Shown here: in pieces, positions 25,503 through 34,495 of the stretch | Position numbering within the stretch: the stretch's first letter is position 1 | Layout of the letters: the number at the start of each line of letters is the position of its first letter | Assembly (NCBI GenBank): GCA_964532175.1 | Contig: CAZHGP010000007.1 | Coordinates: 1 to 45,737 of the forward strand | DNA length: 45,737 nt | Direction of reading: 5' to 3' | Source of the DNA: JAVZCJ01 sp964532175 | GTDB taxonomy: Archaea; Thermoproteota; Nitrososphaeria_A; Caldarchaeales; JAVZCJ01 | Program-made: the position numbers and the translations under genes | Notes under the pieces: model-generated | What the model saw: only the letters and a program-made list of their open reading frames with translations | Database searches by the model: none | What the model was told of the DNA's origin: nothing

Positions 25503-26525
25503 ATGTTCTCGATAGAAGAAATAAGTAAGCTAATTTTAGATATTAGATCCTCATTAGGTTTACAACCATATGTAAAGCCTAGAATAGATAATATCGTGTA
25601 TGATAAAGAAAACAATTACGTTTTAATAATTGCTCATGATAGACCTGATAAAGCAGCTATTATAGGAATGGGAGGAAGAATACTTTATGAGCTTGCAAAA
25701 AAACTTAATGTAGAACATGCCTCTATAACTACCACAATAGACATAAATATAAAGAAAGAAAGGATTTTAGAAGCAATTAGAACATTAAAAGAAAAAGCTA
25801 ATTCCTTGACGCCTATACAATCTAAGATAGTTAAAGAAAGATTTATACCACTTTTAGAAAATGAATTAAAATATCCTTATAGAGAAATACTTGAAATGGA
25901 AACATTTGATGAAGAAGAAAAAGTTGCAATAGCATATTCAGGAGGAGTAGATAGTACAACTGCTTTAATATTAATGAGTAAACTTGGATTAAAACCTATT
26001 GCTTTAACTATTAATCCTGGAAATTGGATGATTACTGAAGAAACAAAGAAAAATATAGAAAAAATTACTAATGAGTTTGGAATAAAAAAAGTTTTTATTG
26101 ATTGCCCAGAAGAATTCAAAGATATATTCCAAAAAGCTAGTGAAGGTAAACTACATCCATGCGGAAGATGTAGAAAAAAGAAAGATGAGATAATAATCTC
26201 ATGGGCTAAGGAAAATAATGTAGAAATTGTTGTTTCAGGAGATTTATTGCCAACAGGTCATTTCTCAATACATTTTATAAATGGAATAATGAGATTTAAC
26301 ATAGCTGCATTAGCATTAAATAAAACATCCACAATATTAATTGCTAAAAAATATGGGCATCCTGGAACTAAGTTTATTTTTGGATGTCCATTTTTAGTTA
26401 GTTTACATAGAAAGTATAAACATTTAATGGTCCCGTCTATTTATAGAGTTTTAAGAGAAACTAGAGCAAATATACTTGAGCCTATGCAAGCATTAAAATA
26501 TATAAGAAGCATAGTTGGAGTATAA
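25503..26525 (+). CDS. KH domain fused to a PP-loop ATPase with CxxC
   Basis: 340 residues in an unusual domain order. The N-terminal part (about 30-95) looks like a type-II KH RNA-binding domain: IIAHDRPDKAAIIGMGGRI with the GxxG loop at G55-G58. The C-terminal part is an ATP pyrophosphatase (PP-loop) domain: AYSGGVDSTTALIL with the loop at 146-151, VSGDLLPTGH near 244. A CGRC pair at C220/C223 and a further cysteine at C295 recall metal- or sulfur-handling tRNA thiolases (TtuA/TtcA). A likely role is ATP-activated modification, perhaps thiolation, of an RNA. Nine bases separate it from the hydrolase upstream, so it is probably cotranscribed. The function is inferred from domains only; a QueC/asparagine-synthase-like role cannot be excluded. 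Confidence 0.72.
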   Translation: MFSIEEISKLILDIRSSLGLQPYVKPRIDNIVYDKENNYVLIIAHDRPDKAAIIGMGGRILYELAKKLNVEHASITTTIDINIKKERILEAIRTLKEKANSLTPIQSKIVKERFIPLLENELKYPYREILEMETFDEEEKVAIAYSGGVDSTTALILMSKLGLKPIALTINPGNWMITEETKKNIEKITNEFGIKKVFIDCPEEFKDIFQKASEGKLHPCGRCRKKKDEIIISWAKENNVEIVVSGDLLPTGHFSIHFINGIMRFNIAALALNKTSTILIAKKYGHPGTKFIFGCPFLVSLHRKYKHLMVPSIYRVLRETRANILEPMQALKYIRSIVGV

Positions 26526-26570
26526 AAAAGGCAAATTTTATATACTTTATTTTAAATCTATTTTTTCAAT

Positions 26571-27869
26571 ATGGAACGCAATTATTTATCTCCACCTCCA
26601 CCCCCTCCAGCAATTCGTGCAGCTATGGTTAAAGTAGCAGAAAGATTAGATAAAAAACTTCCATTATATGATTTTAGTAGTGGCAATGTTGGAAGATTAC
26701 CTTCAAAAATAAAATTATTTAAAGAATTCAAGATAGATATTAATAATGATGTTCATGAAAGTTTATTATCTATTGCAGAAGGATTAGCAGAAGGAATTAT
26801 AGAATCTTTTTATTCAGAACTTAAAGGTTTAAGTTATAGCCCAACAGGCGGGTCACCATATATAAAAAGGCTTGTATTACAATATTTTAAAGAAATACAT
26901 GGAATACCATTATCAAATGAAGATATTAATAAAGTGACTGTAACCGCAGGTGGTCAACAAGCATTAATTTCATCCTTAAGATCTCTTAAAAAGAATACAA
27001 AATTATTAATGCTAAGATGGGATTATGATGCTACTTCAAGCATAGCTAAATCACATGGATTAATAGAAGTTAGAATTAATATTAATAAAGACTTAACGAT
27101 TGATTTATCAGATTTAGAAAATAAAGTAACTAAAGATTCTGTATTTTATATAAGCATGCCTAATAATCCTACTGGTTATACAAGTCCAAAAGATTTAAAG
27201 AATATTGTTAAAATAATAGCTGAAAAAAATGGTGGAATTATTTGGGATGCACCATATATATTTACAATATTAAGATTAAGTAATAATAAAGCCATATATG
27301 ATGAAAGCTTTCTTATGGAAAATCTTAAAAATTTTAAAGAAATAGCAAACAAATATTATGAATATATGTGTATATTATCAAGTTTATCTAAAACATGCTT
27401 AATTGCTGGATTAAGGTTTGGAATGGCATTTTCATGTGAAGAATGGATAAATAATATGGAAGCAATTATAGGTATGGAAAGTTTAAGCAGTCCTACACCC
27501 TCATTTATAATTGGATCAGCAATTTTAAAACGTTTCTTAAATAATCCTATATCCCATAAATGGACATGTAATATTCTAGCAAATAGATTAACAATTCTTA
27601 TGGAAGAATTAGGAGATTACCTTTTATTACCTGGTAATGGAGCATTTGGAGCATTATATGTGATTGTTAAAACACCAATGGATGGTAAAAAATTTTCATC
27701 CATGCTTATAGATAATTATGGAATTGTAACAATACCTGGCGAAGCATTTTATGGAGAACCTGTAAATGCAATCAGATTATCTCTTGTTTCATTACCATGG
27801 ACTGAAGAAGATCAAGAATGGATAAAAAATGTTAGAGAATTAAAGAAAGCAATAATTAATATTAAATAA
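26571..27869 (+). CDS. PLP-dependent aminotransferase class I/II
   Basis: 432 residues. Fold-type I features are in order: YSPTGGSPYIKRLVLQYF near 95, TVTAGGQQALISSL (substrate side), MPNNPTGY near 198, WDAPY near 225 (Asp pairing with the pyridine nitrogen, then Tyr) and SSLSKTCLIAGLRFG with the PLP lysine near 276. The final domain ends with AIRLSLVSLPW, including the substrate-carboxylate arginine. It probably transaminates an amino acid and a 2-oxo acid. The unusual N-terminal SPPPPPPA segment is part of the start region. TATA TTTTATATAC lies about 32 bases upstream, so the transcript is nearly leaderless. The donor amino acid is unknown. Confidence 0.88.
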   Translation: MERNYLSPPPPPPAIRAAMVKVAERLDKKLPLYDFSSGNVGRLPSKIKLFKEFKIDINNDVHESLLSIAEGLAEGIIESFYSELKGLSYSPTGGSPYIKRLVLQYFKEIHGIPLSNEDINKVTVTAGGQQALISSLRSLKKNTKLLMLRWDYDATSSIAKSHGLIEVRININKDLTIDLSDLENKVTKDSVFYISMPNNPTGYTSPKDLKNIVKIIAEKNGGIIWDAPYIFTILRLSNNKAIYDESFLMENLKNFKEIANKYYEYMCILSSLSKTCLIAGLRFGMAFSCEEWINNMEAIIGMESLSSPTPSFIIGSAILKRFLNNPISHKWTCNILANRLTILMEELGDYLLLPGNGAFGALYVIVKTPMDGKKFSSMLIDNYGIVTIPGEAFYGEPVNAIRLSLVSLPWTEEDQEWIKNVRELKKAIINIK

Positions 27870-27871
27870 AA

Positions 27872-28927
27872 TTATTTTTCACAATATTTACCAAATATTG
27901 GAATATTGTAACCACAATTAGGACATTTCCCATTTATTAAATCGTATTTCAAAACTTTATAACCATATCTTTTTATTACACATTTACCACAATTTGGACA
28001 ATAAGTATTTTCATAGGGATGGCCTGGAACATTACCAATATAAGCATATTTTATACCCATTCTTAAAGCTTTATCTCTAGCTTTTTCAAGAATTTCAATT
28101 TTAGTTGGAGGATTATGAAATTTATAAGCTGGATAATATCTTGTGAAATGTATAGGAGTATCTTCACCAACTTCTTTTAAATGTCTTTCAATCAATTCAT
28201 TTATTTGATTTTCAGAATCATTTACATTCGTTACGATCAAATTAACTATTTCAATATGTATTCCCATTTTCTTTGCTTCTCTTGCATTTCTCCAAACAAT
28301 ATCAAGATTTACTCCACCACAATATTTTTCATATGTTTCATAATCTCCTTTAACATCTATTTTTAAACCATCCATTCCAGAATCTTTAAGTAATTTTAAT
28401 GCTTCTAAAGTCATATATCCATTACTTACATAACAACAATAAAGATTATTTTTCTTAGCTATAGAAAAAACATCTATTGAATATTCAAGTAATAAAGTAG
28501 GTTCTTGAAAGCTAACACATAATCCTTCATCATTATTTTTTATTGCAATATTAACCATTTCTTCAGGAGATATATAATTCGATTTTAAAGGATTTGGAAA
28601 ATTTTTTGATAAATGATAGTTTTGACACCATAAACAATTAAAATTACAACTCCATGTTGAAAAAGTTAAAGCAGTTGATCCTGGCCAATAATGAAAGAAT
28701 GGCTTTATTTCTATTGGTCTACTTTCAATAGCACTTATATCTCCATAAACAATAGTATATAATTTTCCTGAAAAATTTATTTTTGTATGGCAAAAACCAT
28801 ATTGATTATTATTTATAATGCATTTACGTTCACAAGAAAGGCATCTAACTTTATTATTCTTAATTTTTTCATAAAGATATGCTTCTTTAACAACTTCTTT
28901 ATTATATGAAAAAAATTCTTTTACCAT
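27872..28927 (-). CDS. amrS: AmmeMemoRadiSam system radical SAM enzyme AmrS
   Basis: 351 residues. The N-terminal CLSCERKCIINNNQYGFC is followed by the radical SAM cluster motif CNFNCLWCQN near residue 96 (CxxxCxxC). The C-terminal TYCPNCGKC ... GKCPNCG is a zinc-ribbon/rubredoxin-like tail. IESRPIEIKPFFHYWPGS is a signature stretch of this family. AmrS members occur with AMMECR1 and Memo proteins; their biochemical product is not established. Neither partner gene is in the window. It is downstream of a small membrane protein gene on the same strand. Confidence 0.9.
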   Translation of the reverse strand: MVKEFFSYNKEVVKEAYLYEKIKNNKVRCLSCERKCIINNNQYGFCHTKINFSGKLYTIVYGDISAIESRPIEIKPFFHYWPGSTALTFSTWSCNFNCLWCQNYHLSKNFPNPLKSNYISPEEMVNIAIKNNDEGLCVSFQEPTLLLEYSIDVFSIAKKNNLYCCYVSNGYMTLEALKLLKDSGMDGLKIDVKGDYETYEKYCGGVNLDIVWRNAREAKKMGIHIEIVNLIVTNVNDSENQINELIERHLKEVGEDTPIHFTRYYPAYKFHNPPTKIEILEKARDKALRMGIKYAYIGNVPGHPYENTYCPNCGKCVIKRYGYKVLKYDLINGKCPNCGYNIPIFGKYCEK

Positions 28928-28947
28928 TCGATATTCATATCTAATTT

Positions 28948-29193
28948 TTAGATTATAAATATTTCTTTTAAAAGAAGAGTATTTTTTATTTTAATCTTTT
29001 TTAATTTTTCTAATCTGATAGGTGTTCTTAAAATTAATATCGCAAGCATAACTATTAAAAATACTAAAGACCATATCATCCCATATGCAGCTATCATACT
29101 ATTTAAATATCCTAAAGAACCAAAATTATAGAAAATAAAGAAAAATATTATCATTAAAAAAATTCCTGTAATAAAGAATCTATTTGAAAACAT
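28948..29193 (-). CDS. Small two-helix membrane protein, unknown
   Basis: 81 residues starting at the ATG at 29193, which is preceded by GTGAG as ribosome site (a GTG start at 29202 would lie within that site). Two hydrophobic segments (about 6-28 and 36-58) flank a short loop with Gly-Ser-Leu-Gly, and the C-terminus is rich in lysine and points to the cytoplasm. No family is recognised. It lies 20 bases upstream of amrS on the same strand and may be cotranscribed, which does not reveal a role. Confidence 0.6.
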   Translation of the reverse strand: MFSNRFFITGIFLMIIFFFIFYNFGSLGYLNSMIAAYGMIWSLVFLIVMLAILILRTPIRLEKLKKIKIKNTLLLKEIFII

Positions 29194-29262
29194 TGCGCTC
29201 ACATATTGATTATTTTAATAAAAATTAAGAATATTTAAAATTTTTCAAATTTATTAAGATGC

Positions 29263-29745
29263 TTAAGTAACATACTTTAAATTTTTAATCAATTCTTGAT
29301 AAGTATGCTTTAAGCTATCTGAAATAACTTTAGTATTAGCTATTATTGGCATAAAATTTGTATCTCCCATCCATCTTGGAACTACATGCATATGTATATG
29401 TCTTTCACCAGCACCAGCTATTTTACCTAAATTAAAACCTATATTAAAACCATGTGGTTTAAATGTTCTATTTAAAAGTCTTATTGAAAGTTTCAATAAA
29501 TTCATTATTTCAACAATTTCTTCATTACTTACTTTCTCAATATCTTCAATATGATTATAAGGAGCAATCATTAAATGTCCATTATTATAAGGGAAAGCAT
29601 TTAGCATTATAAAGCATTTTTTTCCACGATATAAAACATAATTTTCCATATCCTTTTTTTCTTTAGAAGCTTTGCAAAAAAAGCATTCTCTAGGCTTTCT
29701 ACTTAATATATAAGACATTCTCCAAGGTGCCCATAATTGCTTCAT
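29263..29745 (-). CDS. HIT family nucleotide hydrolase/transferase
   Basis: About 160 residues with the histidine triad HIHMHVVPRW near residue 110 and the N-terminal QLWAPWRMSYI start typical of the HIT branch with a zinc pair (CFFCKA). Such proteins hydrolyse or transfer nucleoside monophosphates (Ap4A, adenosine phosphoramidates). The start is the ATG at 29745: GTGAT at 29754-29750 is its ribosome site, so the GTG there is not the start codon. It directly follows the alcohol dehydrogenase stop codon. Confidence 0.92.
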   Translation of the reverse strand: MKQLWAPWRMSYILSRKPRECFFCKASKEKKDMENYVLYRGKKCFIMLNAFPYNNGHLMIAPYNHIEDIEKVSNEEIVEIMNLLKLSIRLLNRTFKPHGFNIGFNLGKIAGAGERHIHMHVVPRWMGDTNFMPIIANTKVISDSLKHTYQELIKNLKYVT

Positions 29746-29754
29746 TTTAATCAC

Positions 29755-30933
29755 TTAAAATCCATGATAAGCTTTTTTATAAATTTCAATAATTTCTTCA
29801 ATACTAGCTTTTCTAGGATTATTTGCTGGACTTCCACTTGCAATAGCTTCTTCAGCCATTTTTGGAGCAAGTTTATTTAATTCTTCTTCTTTTATTCCAA
29901 TATCTTTTAAAGATGGTACTTGAATATCTTTACAAAGTTTTTTAACAGCATTGATTGAAAGTTTAGCTGCTTCAATTATAGATAATCCTTCTATTTTTTC
30001 ATTCATACATAAAGCTATATTCATAAATTTTTCAGGATTGCTAATATATGTAAATTCCATTACATGTGGAAGAAGAATAGCATTAGATAATCCATGAGGA
30101 ATATTAAAGTATGCTCCTAATGGACGAGCCATTCCATGAACTAAAGCTACAGAAGAATTACTAAATGCTAATCCTGCTAAAAGAGAACCTAACATAACCT
30201 TATCTCTAGCTTCAATATCTTCACCATTTGCCCATGCACGTCTTAAATATTTAGATATATGCTTAATTGCTTCAATTGCAAGCAAATCGGTAATTGGTTG
30301 AGCTTTAATAGATATGTATGCTTCTATTGCATGAGTTAAAGCATCCATACCAGTTGACATAGTTATATCTTGAGGCATTGAAATAGTTAATAAAGGATCA
30401 ACGATGGCTATGTTTGGAATAATATTTACGCTTCCAATAAGCATTTTTCTTTTTCTTTCAGTATCAGTAATTACTGTAAATTTTGTAACTTCACTTCCTG
30501 TTCCAGCAGTTGTAGGAACAGCTATTAATGGAGCTTGTGGCTTAGGAATTTTTTCCAATCCTTCATAATCTCTTAAAGAGCCGCCATTAGTAGCAAGTAA
30601 AGCTATTCCTTTAGCAGTATCTATTATACTTCCACCACCAATAGCAATTATTAATTCACAATTATTTTCTTCATATATTTTCAATCCATTATATACAAAA
30701 TCCATTTCTGGTTCTTTTGGAATTTCATTAAAAATTTCTATTTTTACATTCATGCTTTCAATAGAATTTATTATTTCCTTTACATAACTTGTTTCGATAA
30801 CTTTTTTTCCTGTAACCAACAAAACTTTCTCTTTTTTCATTTCTTTAATTAATTCAGCTATTTTTTTATAACATCCTATTCCATATAGAATTCTCTGCGG
30901 AGTTCTAAATTCAAAATTCTTTATGGGCAACAT
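29755..30933 (-). CDS. Iron-containing alcohol dehydrogenase
   Basis: 392 residues of the group III (iron-type) alcohol dehydrogenase family. The NAD-binding GGGSIIDTAKG is near residue 98, PTTAGTGSEVT near 139, and the metal ligands occur in DALTHAIEAY near 195 and HGMARPLGAYFNIPHGLSNAI near 265-280. It interconverts alcohols and aldehydes with NAD(P)H, and could supply or remove aldehydes for the ferredoxin-linked oxidoreductase in the same window, though they are far apart. It is followed by the HIT gene, with the stop codon next to that gene's ribosome site. Its promoter region is shared with the divergent permease. Confidence 0.92.
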   Translation of the reverse strand: MLPIKNFEFRTPQRILYGIGCYKKIAELIKEMKKEKVLLVTGKKVIETSYVKEIINSIESMNVKIEIFNEIPKEPEMDFVYNGLKIYEENNCELIIAIGGGSIIDTAKGIALLATNGGSLRDYEGLEKIPKPQAPLIAVPTTAGTGSEVTKFTVITDTERKRKMLIGSVNIIPNIAIVDPLLTISMPQDITMSTGMDALTHAIEAYISIKAQPITDLLAIEAIKHISKYLRRAWANGEDIEARDKVMLGSLLAGLAFSNSSVALVHGMARPLGAYFNIPHGLSNAILLPHVMEFTYISNPEKFMNIALCMNEKIEGLSIIEAAKLSINAVKKLCKDIQVPSLKDIGIKEEELNKLAPKMAEEAIASGSPANNPRKASIEEIIEIYKKAYHGF

Positions 30934-31047
30934 TTTAAATAATTTCTTAAAGAGTTTTCTTATAAATTTTTATAATTAATTTGAAAATATTATATTTATT
31001 AAAGAAATATGTTTTATTTATAAGAAAAGCAATTTAATAAAAGAAAA

Positions 31048-31056
31048 ATTTATATA
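31048..31056 (+). promoter_or_regulatory. TATA box of the amino-acid permease gene
   Basis: GAAAAATTTATATAG is a good BRE/TATA combination about 48 bases before the ATG at 31100. The leader of about 22 bases carries AAGGGGA as ribosome site. The whole gap 30934-31099 serves as divergent promoter for the alcohol dehydrogenase on the other strand. Confidence 0.55.
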
Positions 31057-31099
31057 GTTTAAATGAGCTATCTCAAAAAAATTTAAGGGGAATAAAAAA

Positions 31100-32656
31100 A
31101 TGGGAAAAGAAGTTTTTGTAAGAAGAGCCTCAGGCCTCATTAGAAATATATCCGCATGGGATGCAATGGTATTCAATATAATGGTTATGGCTCCTATGGC
31201 CATTCTTGTATATGGAGTTTGGGCATCTGTTTGTTATCCTGGAGTACATTTACCTACAACTGCGATCTTAGCAATTCCAATAAGCATACTTGTCGGTCTT
31301 TTCTATGCATTATTCTCAGTTGCTATGCCACGTTCTGGTGGAGACTATGTATGGGTTAGTAGAATCCTTCATCCTTCGCTTGGTTTTATGATAAACTTTT
31401 ATCTATTCTTGATAGTATTAAGTGTTGCAGGAGCATATATCCCATGGTTTACTAATTGGGCATTAGCATCGATTCTTGAAGTTAATGGACTTACAGAAGC
31501 TGCAGCTTTTGTATCTACAACAGAATTCTCATTCATTTTTGCTGCTATTTTCTATATACTATGTGCAATTATCATATCTAGAGGAGCTAAAGCAACAATA
31601 AAAGTACTCTGGTTTTTCTTCATATTGGTTCTTATAAGCTTAGTTATTTATGCAGGAGTCCTATTAACAACAGGACCTGCTAAGTTTGCAGAAAATTTTA
31701 ATGCTCTATCAGGTATGAATTATAATGAAGTAATAAAAGCTGCAATAGAAGAAGGATATCCTGGTGAATTTACGATGACAGCAACACTTTTAGGATTAGC
31801 CTTCACTTATATTAATTTTCTTGGTTTTCATTGTTCTATATATCTATCAGGAGAAGTTAAAGAAGTACATAAAGCTCAATTCATTGCTATAGTTGGAGCA
31901 ATCGTTATATTTGGCTTTATTGATTGGTTAGCATATCAAGCAGCATATGAAGGAATGGGCGGTTTATTCCTTGGAGCTTTATCGTATCTATATGCTATAG
32001 GTTCTCCTAAATATACGCTTCCATTCGATCCATTCTTTATGTTCTTATTTAGATATTCTACAAGTCCAATTCTATATACAATAATGATGATTGGTTGGTC
32101 GGCAATGGTTTTAGGAGCAATACTTACATATATTGCATTAAGTGTCAGATTAGTTTTTGCATGGGCATTTGATAGAGTTGTACCTGTTGCTCTTTCAAAA
32201 GTTGATATGCGATATCATACTCCATATATGGCATTAATATTCGTAACAATTGTAGCTATAGTTCTTCAAGCAGCATGGCTTTGGACTCCTTTGCTTAGTT
32301 ATTTTGCTTACATAGTTGCCAGTTGGATGGTATTCCAAATAATTACAGCAATCGCAGCAATATTATTCCCATATCGTAGAAAAGATATATATGAAGCTGC
32401 ACCAGCAATAGTAAGATCAAAAATAGGGCCAATCCCATGGTTATCCCTTCTAGGAGCTTTAACAATAATACCATCAGTATGGCTTGGATATGCAAGTTTA
32501 TCTCCAGCAATGATTGGAACAATAGATCCAAGTGTATTAACATTTACGATCGGATTATTCTTCTTAGGTTTAGCGCTATATTTCATTTCATCGATATATC
32601 ATAGGAAAACTGGAATTCCATTAGAATTATCATTTAAAGAAATACCACCAGAGTAA
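31100..32656 (+). CDS. APC-superfamily amino acid permease
   Basis: A 518-residue membrane protein with about twelve hydrophobic helices and no signal peptide. Typical APC-family segments are the first helix SAWDAMVFNIMVMAPMA, the SGGDYVWVSRILHP of helix 3 (usually GGDYVWVSR) and FAYIVASWMVFQ late in the protein. A long loop (about 195-225, with GLAF after it) lies before helix 6. It likely imports amino acids or amines with a cation. The phosphoesterase gene follows 18 bases later on the same strand. Confidence 0.88.
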   Translation: MGKEVFVRRASGLIRNISAWDAMVFNIMVMAPMAILVYGVWASVCYPGVHLPTTAILAIPISILVGLFYALFSVAMPRSGGDYVWVSRILHPSLGFMINFYLFLIVLSVAGAYIPWFTNWALASILEVNGLTEAAAFVSTTEFSFIFAAIFYILCAIIISRGAKATIKVLWFFFILVLISLVIYAGVLLTTGPAKFAENFNALSGMNYNEVIKAAIEEGYPGEFTMTATLLGLAFTYINFLGFHCSIYLSGEVKEVHKAQFIAIVGAIVIFGFIDWLAYQAAYEGMGGLFLGALSYLYAIGSPKYTLPFDPFFMFLFRYSTSPILYTIMMIGWSAMVLGAILTYIALSVRLVFAWAFDRVVPVALSKVDMRYHTPYMALIFVTIVAIVLQAAWLWTPLLSYFAYIVASWMVFQIITAIAAILFPYRRKDIYEAAPAIVRSKIGPIPWLSLLGALTIIPSVWLGYASLSPAMIGTIDPSVLTFTIGLFFLGLALYFISSIYHRKTGIPLELSFKEIPPE

Positions 32657-32674
32657 AATAAGCGGGGAGAAAAA

Positions 32675-33631
32675 ATGGCAAAAACCCTTATTTTTTTTAT
32701 TTCAGATATTCATGGTTCTGAAGAATGTTTTAAAAAATTTATTAATGCAGGTAAATTTTATAAAGCAAATGTATTAATACTTGGAGGAGATATTACTGGA
32801 AAAACCATTACTCCAATAATTGAAGAAGCTAATGGTACTTTTTCATGTAGATTTTTAGGGGAATATTTGAAAATAGATTCTCATGAAAAATTAGAAACAA
32901 TAATACAAAAAATTAGGTCAATAGGTTCGTATCCTTATGTTACAAAAATATCAGAATGGGAAGAGCTTTCTAAAAATCAAGAAAGAATGAATGAATTATT
33001 TAATAATTTAATGAAAGATTCATTAAGAAGATGGATGAAGATTGCTGATGAACGCTTAAAAGGAACAGGAATAAAATGCTATATTTCACCTGGGAATGAT
33101 GATAGTTTCTCTATTGATGAAATTCTTAATGAATCTGAATGTGTTATTAATCCAAATGAAAAAGTCGTTGAAATAGATCAAGAATTAGAAATGATTAGTC
33201 TTGGATATTCAAATATTACACCATGGAGATGCCCAAGAGATATTACTGAAGAAGAATTGTCTATGAAAATAGAAAAATTAGCATCAAATCTTAAAAATGT
33301 TGAAAAATCAATATTCAATATTCATGTTCCACCTTACGGAACAGGTATAGATTCTGCACCAGAACTTGATGAAGAAATGAGACCAAAACTAGAACCAGGT
33401 GGTGGAATTAGAATGATACCTGTTGGAAGCATAGCAGTTCGTGAGGCAATTCTAAAATATCAACCATTATTAGGTTTGCATGGACATATACATGAATCAA
33501 AAGGTTTCTTTAAACTTGGTAGAACACTATGTTTAAATCCTGGTAGCGAATATTTAGAAAGAATACTTAGAGGAGTTTTAATACAAATATCTAATGGCAA
33601 AATAAAAGATTTCATGTTTACAGCAGGTTAA
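32675..33631 (+). CDS. Calcineurin-like metallophosphoesterase
   Basis: 318 residues. The metal ligands are spread as usual: FISDIHGS (D11, H13), LILGGDITG near 37, ISPGNDDS near 146, FNIHVPPYG near 213 and LGLHGHIHES near 268. It is a two-metal phosphoesterase of unknown substrate. A GGGGAG ribosome site stands ahead of the ATG. The gene is probably cotranscribed with the permease before it and is convergent with the nucleotidyltransferase-fold gene. Confidence 0.9.
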   Translation: MAKTLIFFISDIHGSEECFKKFINAGKFYKANVLILGGDITGKTITPIIEEANGTFSCRFLGEYLKIDSHEKLETIIQKIRSIGSYPYVTKISEWEELSKNQERMNELFNNLMKDSLRRWMKIADERLKGTGIKCYISPGNDDSFSIDEILNESECVINPNEKVVEIDQELEMISLGYSNITPWRCPRDITEEELSMKIEKLASNLKNVEKSIFNIHVPPYGTGIDSAPELDEEMRPKLEPGGGIRMIPVGSIAVREAILKYQPLLGLHGHIHESKGFFKLGRTLCLNPGSEYLERILRGVLIQISNGKIKDFMFTAG

Positions 33632-33639
33632 TTTTAAAA

Positions 33640-34464
33640 TTAGCGTACTACATCTTCAACATCTCTCCACCATTTCTTGCTTGTGCCAATTTTTGCTCTT
33701 TTATTCCAATTTTTAGTTTTTGGTTCAATATCAATAAACTCTATTATTTTATTTATTTTCTCATTTACATCTTCTAAATCTTCTTTTTTTAATAAACCAT
33801 TTGTATGATAATCTTTTGCAAATTTCTTAATTTTTTCAAGATTAATTTTTACATCGTACCAAAATCCCCAATCATCAGATAAAACTTTAGCTAGATATTT
33901 AGCATTTATTAATTCTTTTTCATCGATACAGCCTATTTCATGAGCTCTAAGTAATACTATTACATCTTTAATATCCTTTTCATTTATTTCATGAATTTGA
34001 AGTTTTTCTAAAAGAAGTTCTGCAAGAGGGATTGTAGGATAATCTAATTTTAATCTACCTTTATTAGGATCAGAGCCGAAAAAAATATCATGACTAAATT
34101 GAAGTTTATCGAAAAAGATGTCTACATGATATAACCCTTTTGGATGATAATATAGAAGTCTATCTTTTCCATGCATAAGTAAAAAATATCCAGGAATTTG
34201 AAAGCCTAATACATTTTCCATAATTTTTCGAACTTTAGAAGCTTCTTTACTATAAGCAATAATGTCTATATCAGTAAGAGTTTCTCCCTCTTTTCCAAGC
34301 CTATTAAGCTTTATATAAAGATCTTCATATTCATAAGTATGAATTCTCACAGCTATCGCTCCTAGAAGCCTAAGAGTTATATTATTTTTATTCCCTTCTT
34401 CAATTATTCTAATAGAATCTTTAAGAATAATATTGTCTTTATCTTTTTCCTTAAGATATTCCAA
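33640..34464 (-). CDS. Nucleotidyltransferase-fold protein, unknown role
   Basis: 274 residues. An Asp pair in LTDIDIIAY near residue 63 and the later YHVDIFFD near 113 mark the polymerase-beta-like fold found in AbiEii/MNT-type nucleotidyltransferases; RLLGAIAVRIH precedes it as the G-loop equivalent. The C-terminus is Lys/Trp-rich (KNWNKRAKIGTSKKWWRDV). The start is TTG at 34464 with GAGGGAT as ribosome site. It might transfer nucleotides or be a minimal substrate-binding relative. It is downstream of the acetamidase/formamidase gene on the same strand. The assignment to the fold is reasonable; the function is not known. Confidence 0.6.
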   Translation of the reverse strand: MEYLKEKDKDNIILKDSIRIIEEGNKNNITLRLLGAIAVRIHTYEYEDLYIKLNRLGKEGETLTDIDIIAYSKEASKVRKIMENVLGFQIPGYFLLMHGKDRLLYYHPKGLYHVDIFFDKLQFSHDIFFGSDPNKGRLKLDYPTIPLAELLLEKLQIHEINEKDIKDVIVLLRAHEIGCIDEKELINAKYLAKVLSDDWGFWYDVKINLEKIKKFAKDYHTNGLLKKEDLEDVNEKINKIIEFIDIEPKTKNWNKRAKIGTSKKWWRDVEDVVR

Positions 34465-34495
34465 TCAAATCCCTCAATTTTATATTTAATAGAAT

